NCBI GenBank assembly: GCA_016098155.1
Contig: JAAAJB010000784.1
Coordinates: forward strand, 1 to 12,920
DNA length: 12,920 nt
Direction of reading: 5' to 3'
Origin: Actinomortierella ambigua
Taxonomy: Eukaryota; Mortierellomycota; Mortierellomycetes; Mortierellales; Mortierellaceae
The notes below the pieces were generated by a model. That model made no database searches. It was not told the DNA's origin and was given only the letters and a program-made list of their open reading frames with translations. This document shows, piece by piece, positions 8,939 to 12,920 of this stretch; position 1 is the stretch's first letter, and each line of letters starts with the position of its first letter. A program made the position numbers and the translations under genes.

Positions 8939-11365
8939 TCAAAGGTAGTTGAAACTATCTCGTTGGCTGGAGGACGACTCGCTCCCAGCAAGCAATGCCT
9001 GAGGACTCTGTGGGAGGCCAACTGTACCGCTTTCCTGGTCACCCGCAGCCGACTGTGGAGCCGAAGAGGTGTTCAGCGGCACCTCGATTCCCAGGCTCAC
9101 ATGACGATGCTGACCTCCTGCAGTACTATCACCACCTCCCTGGCCGCTCTGCGACGGAGGAGGGCTCTCAAACAACAGCTGCGACAGTGTGGCACTCCCT
9201 ACTCCTGTCCCCGTTCCTCCTCCTCCTCCTCCCCCTCCTCCCTCACCACCACTACCTGCCACAGACGACAGGCCGTCTCGACCATCCGATGTGGCATCGT
9301 GATATTCGTCGTAACCAGAAAACGACGCCATACCCGAGTAAGTAGGGGACGAATGCGGCGCCGTGTTGCCAAAGACCATCGGTCGGCTCGTCAACGACGT
9401 GTCGGAGCGATTGGCGTGGCTCGTCGTCAACCTTACCGGAAGCTGGTGCAAATACAAGTGATGGTTGCTGTTGGCTGGGTGCTCCGACATCATCGGGGTC
9501 ACCACAATATGACCCGCACCAGCACCGGCGACACCGGTACCACCCATGCCACGGCGCAGCGACCCTCGAGAGGAGCCCCTAGATCCCGATCCTTCAGGTC
9601 CACGCGTCGTGTACAGATGCACATAACTCTCCTCGGCATTGCCCAAAAACTTGGCGTCGGGATGCCGCAGACGTCGGTTCTGACGGAGCAAGACAAACAC
9701 AAAGATGCTCGACAAGACCACCAGAAAGGTCACAGCGCCGAGCGAGATCCCGGCAATGGCTCCACCAGAGAGCCCATGATGAAGGTCTCCATTCATATCG
9801 CCTCCGAGACCATTGTCTCGACCGTTCCCGCGTGGCGATGAAGGGATCGCCGTGATTCCTGCTGGCAACGTGACGATCGTGCCGTCGACGACCGTGACCC
9901 GAACAGTCGACTGTGTGGACACCGTGAGGAAGTCAGAGCTAGTGACTGGAATGACAATATCCGTCGTCGTGACGGTCACGATCTCAGAGGGAGAGGTGGC
10001 CACGTTGACCTGCGTCGTTGTCACCATGGTCTGCGTCGGGATCGATAGACTCGCGTCTGTTGTTGCAATTGGGACCGTCGTCAAACTCGTCTGGCCTTGC
10101 GTGGTTGGGCTGGCCTGAATAGGCGATGTAGGGCTTGCTTGCACCGGCGTAGTTGGACTGACCTCTACAGGTGTCGTCAGACTCGTCTGGCCTGCCGTTG
10201 TCGGGCTGACTTGCACAGGTGTGCTGGAGCTGACCTCCACAGGCGTTGTTGGGGTTACCTGGATGGGCGTTGTTGGCGTGATCTCGACCGAAGTTGAAGG
10301 AGTCGCCGCGATGGGTGTTGTCGTAGGACTGACTTGAACAGATGTGGTAGGGCTAACCTGCACAGGTGTGGTAGGGCTAACACCGACAGGGGTCGTTGAA
10401 CTGGCTTCCAATGGTGTTGATGAACTAGTATGAATAGGGGTCGTTGGACTGACGTGAATAGGAGTCGTACTGGTAATCTCACCAGGTGTTGTAGAGCTAT
10501 GTTGAGCGGGTGTGGTTGAGCTGATCTCAATAGGAGTTGACGGACTAGGTGACACTGGAGTGACCATTGTTGGCGGTGTTGTTGATGGTGAGTCTGTGGT
10601 AGTCGACGTAGGTGGACTCACTTGCGGCACTGTGGTACTGGTACTGGTAGTGGTAGGTGGCACTGTCGGAGATGGCACCCAGGGTTGGCTGGTGCTTGTT
10701 GTTGTTGCATTGTCTGGTGTCGAGATAGGTGAAGGCGACGGTAAGGTCGGAGTGGGAGTCTGCGAGGACACTGTCGGCTCAACGGGAGACGACGATGGCG
10801 AAGGTATGACTAAGGAAGGTGAGGAAGAAACTGGGGAGGGTGATGGCACCACTGGTGAAGTTGAGGGAACAAAAGGAGAAGTTGAGGGAACAGCGGGGGA
10901 AGGTGAAGGAGCAACAGGAGAAGGTGAGGGAACAACAGGGGAGGGCGACGGCACAGCCGGAGATGGGGACGGAACTTCTGAGGAAGGTGATGGCACAACT
11001 GGAGATGGCGATGGAATAGCTGGAGAAGGTGATGGTATAACGTGAGAAGGCGATGGCGCACTTGGCGATGGAGACGGTTCTACTGCAGTAGGCGATGGTT
11101 CTAGAGAGGAAGGTGGAGGTGGAGAAGGTATGGGCTCGGGTGTCTCTGGAGGAGACTTCTCCGGAGGGGGTGGTTGAGGAGAGGGAGGTTGGACTAGGTC
11201 CATGATGCTACGACGATGGTGTCTGTAAGCTGAGATATCGTTGCCAATAATTAGAGATGGGTGGAGTGGGGGGGGGGCCGACTTGACAAAAAAGAAGAAA
11301 GCAAGAAAGGAGGATAAATAGAAAATGAAGGAAGAAATAGTGGTAGCATCCGTGATGCGCCCCAT
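8939..11365 (-). CDS. Mucin-like single-pass membrane protein with Pro/Ser/Thr repeats
   Basis: A single exon encodes 808 aa. Residues about 10-29 form a signal peptide (SSFIFYLSSFLAFFFF, likely cleaved after VKS). A Pro-rich zone follows, then about 12 heptads of the PSPSPVV type (111-194), a Thr/Pro zone, about 19 octads of the SPTTPVQV type (282-437), a Val/Thr-rich stem (450-510), a short Gly/Asp-rich linker, a membrane helix at about 536-560 with a basic stop QNRRLRH, and a 240-residue cytosolic tail with a Gly run and Tyr-containing patches. There is no cysteine anywhere, which excludes WSC- or EGF-type domains. The layout resembles fungal Mid2/Msb2-type wall sensors or mucins, but there is no sequence match I can name, so the role is inferred: a heavily O-mannosylated surface stalk. 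The start at 11365 was chosen because it directly precedes the signal peptide and lies downstream of a TATA box; the open frame goes on to 11542, but that codon is GTG, and in-frame ATGs at 11530 and 11503 are upstream of the TATA box. The ATG at 11413 remains possible. Confidence 0.78.
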   Translation of the reverse strand: MGRITDATTISSFIFYLSSFLAFFFFVKSAPPPLHPSLIIGNDISAYRHHRRSIMDLVQPPSPQPPPPEKSPPETPEPIPSPPPPSSLEPSPTAVEPSPSPSAPSPSHVIPSPSPAIPSPSPVVPSPSSEVPSPSPAVPSPSPVVPSPSPVAPSPSPAVPSTSPFVPSTSPVVPSPSPVSSSPSLVIPSPSSSPVEPTVSSQTPTPTLPSPSPISTPDNATTTSTSQPWVPSPTVPPTTTSTSTTVPQVSPPTSTTTDSPSTTPPTMVTPVSPSPSTPIEISSTTPAQHSSTTPGEITSTTPIHVSPTTPIHTSSSTPLEASSTTPVGVSPTTPVQVSPTTSVQVSPTTTPIAATPSTSVEITPTTPIQVTPTTPVEVSSSTPVQVSPTTAGQTSLTTPVEVSPTTPVQASPTSPIQASPTTQGQTSLTTVPIATTDASLSIPTQTMVTTTQVNVATSPSEIVTVTTTDIVIPVTSSDFLTVSTQSTVRVTVVDGTIVTLPAGITAIPSSPRGNGRDNGLGGDMNGDLHHGLSGGAIAGISLGAVTFLVVLSSIFVFVLLRQNRRLRHPDAKFLGNAEESYVHLYTTRGPEGSGSRGSSRGSLRRGMGGTGVAGAGAGHIVVTPMMSEHPANSNHHLYLHQLPVRLTTSHANRSDTSLTSRPMVFGNTAPHSSPTYSGMASFSGYDEYHDATSDGRDGLSSVAGSGGEGGGGGGGGGTGTGVGSATLSQLLFESPPPSQSGQGGGDSTAGGQHRHVSLGIEVPLNTSSAPQSAAGDQESGTVGLPQSPQALLAGSESSSSQRDSFNYL
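9686..9760 (-). other. Transmembrane segment of the mucin-like protein
   Basis: GAIAGISLGAVTFLVVLSSI and FVFVLL form about 25 apolar residues, followed by RQNRRLRH. Charge distribution places the repeat region outside and the tail inside. Confidence 0.85.
10055..10522 (-). repeat. Degenerate octapeptide repeats (SPTTPVQV type)
   Basis: About 19 eight-residue units, mostly Ser/Thr-x-Thr-Thr-Pro followed by Val/Ile, Gln/Glu/His and Val. Units differ at several positions and one is lengthened by a residue (SPTTTPIAA), so this is an old coding array with a 24-bp period and not a fresh expansion. Confidence 0.85.
10784..11035 (-). repeat. Heptapeptide repeats (PSPSPVV type)
   Basis: About 12 seven-residue units (PSPSPAI, PSPSPVV, PSPSSEV, PSTSPFV and so on) with a 21-bp period. 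They are more alike than the octad array, mainly varying in the last two residues. The opposite strand shows the same array as an apparent Gly/Glu-rich open frame, which is a shadow. Confidence 0.87.
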
Positions 11366-11542
11366 TGTTCTTGGTCTGGAGGCTCCGTTTAGGGCGTGTG
11401 CAGCGCAAAGCATCGCAACAATGAATCGAGCGAGAATGGCAGCCTCGAAATTGCCTTCTAATTTTATAAGGCCCTCAAACAATAGCACCAAACAATAGCG
11501 CATACTCTGTTGTTGGACAAGGGGCCACATATGCCGTCCCAC
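11366..11542. other. Promoter and leader region of the mucin-like gene
   Basis: On the minus strand this stretch stays open in the frame of the gene, but it contains the TATA box and so is more likely promoter and 5' UTR. The frame also begins at a GTG at 11542, which is not a usual eukaryotic start. Confidence 0.5.
11462..11468 (-). promoter_or_regulatory. TATA box of the mucin-like gene
   Basis: TATAAAA on the minus strand, about 100 bp before the chosen ATG at 11365. Transcription would start near 11430-11440, giving a leader of about 65-75 nt. The match to consensus is perfect, but there is no experimental support. Confidence 0.5.
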
Positions 11543-12920
11543 TGTCGAGGGTACAAGTTGTACAAAAGTGACCTCTGCCTATCCATCATTTCTTGGTGTT
11601 CTCAGAGCCTGGAGCTGAGCCAACGACTGCTTCAACACGAGTGCAGAGATGGGCCTCTTGTATAGGGCAAATACCTGCAGGGCCACGAGCTACTTTGTAC
11701 CTGATGCCTTCTCTAACACAGCAGCCTCAGCGGCCAGGCTAGTAAATAGAGTCGAGCATGATTATATAAACTGTGTCCACAAAGGCCTTGACGGTGCATG
11801 AGTAAATATGTTGATTATCTTTGATCGACGATTGTCTGTCGCACACGTATCGTCTACCCATTGGCAAAGATGGAGGCGAAGGGGTTGATGCTTTGGACCA
11901 GCTAACTTCTCTAGCTGGCAGCAGTGCAATGAAAACCACTGTACGAGCAGCCAGCCAAGGTGATCTGCCATCACCAGCGAGACGTGGCCTTGAGATCAAT
12001 CGGTTAAAGGGTCGTGGCAATATGCTCACCTTCAGGACACATTCGCTCTCTCACGCATTCATTCACACACACATTCCTTCCTTTACATGTGCTGATGCCC
12101 GCTCCCTTCATTCTTGGTCAGAACCATTACTCATTGCATGCTTGTTGCTAAGTCTTTACTACAGTACCATTGGGCTTGTCTTCTTTTGGTCGGTCATAAC
12201 AAAATTGTACTCGCACTAGTGTCTCAGCGTAGGGTGTTTGAGGCCTAGACGGAGAGTAGACATGGCCCACCAAGGAGAGAGTAAGATGAATGGTGAGGGG
12301 AGGTTGAATGAATGAAGACAAGAATTTCATTGCTCGTTAACATGACCCTGCAGGGGGTAGTCAGTGTGGGTGGGCTGTGTGCAGTAACACACGGAGAGAG
12401 AGCCTTGAGAGAGAGATACATCGGACGCGTCTCAAACAATTGCTAGACAACAAACCTTCTAGCCATAGTGTCGAGAAGACGAGTGCATGGTGGGAGCAGA
12501 AGCCCATATCCAACCCACAAATGGTTGCATGCTACATAGAGTCGGGTGTTCATGATTCCCGCCACGAGGAGGCTGCTCCCTCCACTAATCAATATCTGGA
12601 GCGGGTGAAAATAAATGCTAAGGGTAGAGGAGAGGTTGATGGAGGAGGAGAGTGAGGCTCGGATATGGTTGTTGGAGTTCCTTTGAGCGCCATGGGTAGG
12701 GTGGACATCGTGCCATCCTCCGTCACTATTGTCCCCTTTACTACTCCACACCGTTATATCCTTGATGATGACCGTTTGCCACCGTTGATGGGTGGCTGCC
12801 ACTCTGACATTATATTAGAGGAAGAGAGGGAGGATAGCAATGGCTTGTCCCTCGAGTCGCGGGTAAGAGACACACACAAGCATGGCTGGCGACAGAAAGG
12901 GATGTGGGTGTATAGCATTC
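11543..12920. other. Long intergenic stretch with no supported gene
   Basis: Nearly 1.4 kb without a convincing coding region. The longest open frames (about 11821-12219 plus, 12443-12802 minus) begin at non-ATG codons and show no domain, no periodic coding composition and no matching splice structure. A TATATAAA is readable on the plus strand at 11763-11770 but only a tiny frame follows. GA-rich repeats occur at 12392-12418 and 12640-12657. It is probably the upstream region of the mucin-like gene and the flank of a gene beyond the window. Confidence 0.5.
11551..11563. promoter_or_regulatory. 13-bp perfect palindrome GTACAA-N-TTGTAC
   Basis: Two 6-bp arms flank one base, about 85-100 bp upstream of the TATA box of the mucin-like gene. 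The symmetry and position suit a binding site for a dimeric regulator, but no known consensus is claimed and chance is possible. Confidence 0.3.

Noticed and set aside
8882..9841. 319-aa open frame on the plus strand
   Set aside because: It lies opposite the membrane helix and tail of the mucin-like gene, has Arg/Ser/Thr-biased composition and no domain. It is a shadow of the minus-strand gene.
10512..11045. 177-aa plus-strand frame rich in Gly-Glu-Gly-Asp repeats
   Set aside because: It is the reverse complement of the PSPSP repeat array. The minus-strand reading continues into a signal peptide and a membrane helix, which this frame lacks.
11366..11542. 59-residue N-terminal extension of the mucin-like protein
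   Set aside because: The first codon is GTG and the stretch contains a perfect TATA box. The ATG at 11365 directly precedes a signal peptide.
11821..12219. 132-residue plus-strand frame
   Set aside because: It starts at TTG, has no recognisable domain, and its hydrophobic end is low complexity. No splice sites link it to a plausible gene.
12443..12802. 119-residue minus-strand frame
   Set aside because: It begins at GTG, shows no family motif, and its composition does not look like the confirmed exons.
12840..12863. ATG followed by a GTAAGA donor, looking like a first exon on the plus strand
   Set aside because: Only about eight codons, with no downstream exon in the window. Such pairs occur often by chance.

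Overview
The window looks like nuclear DNA of an early-diverging filamentous fungus, with Mortierella-type Mucoromycota as the best guess. The reasons are: genes carry several GT-AG introns of about 110-245 bp, many with long T runs; proteins contain low-complexity Gln, His, Thr and Ser/Pro runs; and a secreted-type kelch ectodomain with one membrane span is a common architecture in those fungi. The taxonomic call is inference. All four genes I can support lie on the minus strand. Coding exons were rebuilt by hand from conserved motifs, splice sites and matching codon phase.

Right to left, in the direction of transcription: (1) 11365-8939 is a single-exon gene for a cysteine-free, mucin-like, single-pass membrane protein with two families of Pro/Ser/Thr repeats. 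(2) 8257-4976 is a four-exon gene for a kelch-repeat ectodomain, one transmembrane helix and a long cytosolic tail with a PPxY motif, a Gln run and an Arg-Glu/Arg-Ser tract. (3) 4783-3409 is a two-exon gene for an IMPACT/Yih1 homologue (RWD domain plus UPF0029 domain), a regulator of Gcn2-dependent translation control. (4) 2969-732 is a six-exon gene for a TMEM115-like (DUF1751) rhomboid-fold Golgi membrane protein.

The remaining sequence is non-coding as far as I can see: 1-731 (3' flank of the TMEM115-like gene plus a TGT microsatellite at the window edge), 2970-3408, 4784-4975 (very compact), 8258-8938 (GA/CT-rich, with a perfect hairpin), and about 1.5 kb at 11366-12920 with a TATA box, a small palindrome and no convincing gene. 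There is no rRNA, tRNA, CRISPR array or transposon that I can recognise.

Functionally, two housekeeping-type proteins (Golgi membrane protein, Gcn2 regulator) sit beside two surface-type single-pass proteins. Nothing in the sequence shows that the four act together. The less ordinary part is 4976-11365: two neighbouring, co-oriented, single-pass proteins with large lineage-specific cytosolic tails. The kelch gene also has an in-frame, stop-free first intron whose acceptor supplies a stop codon.
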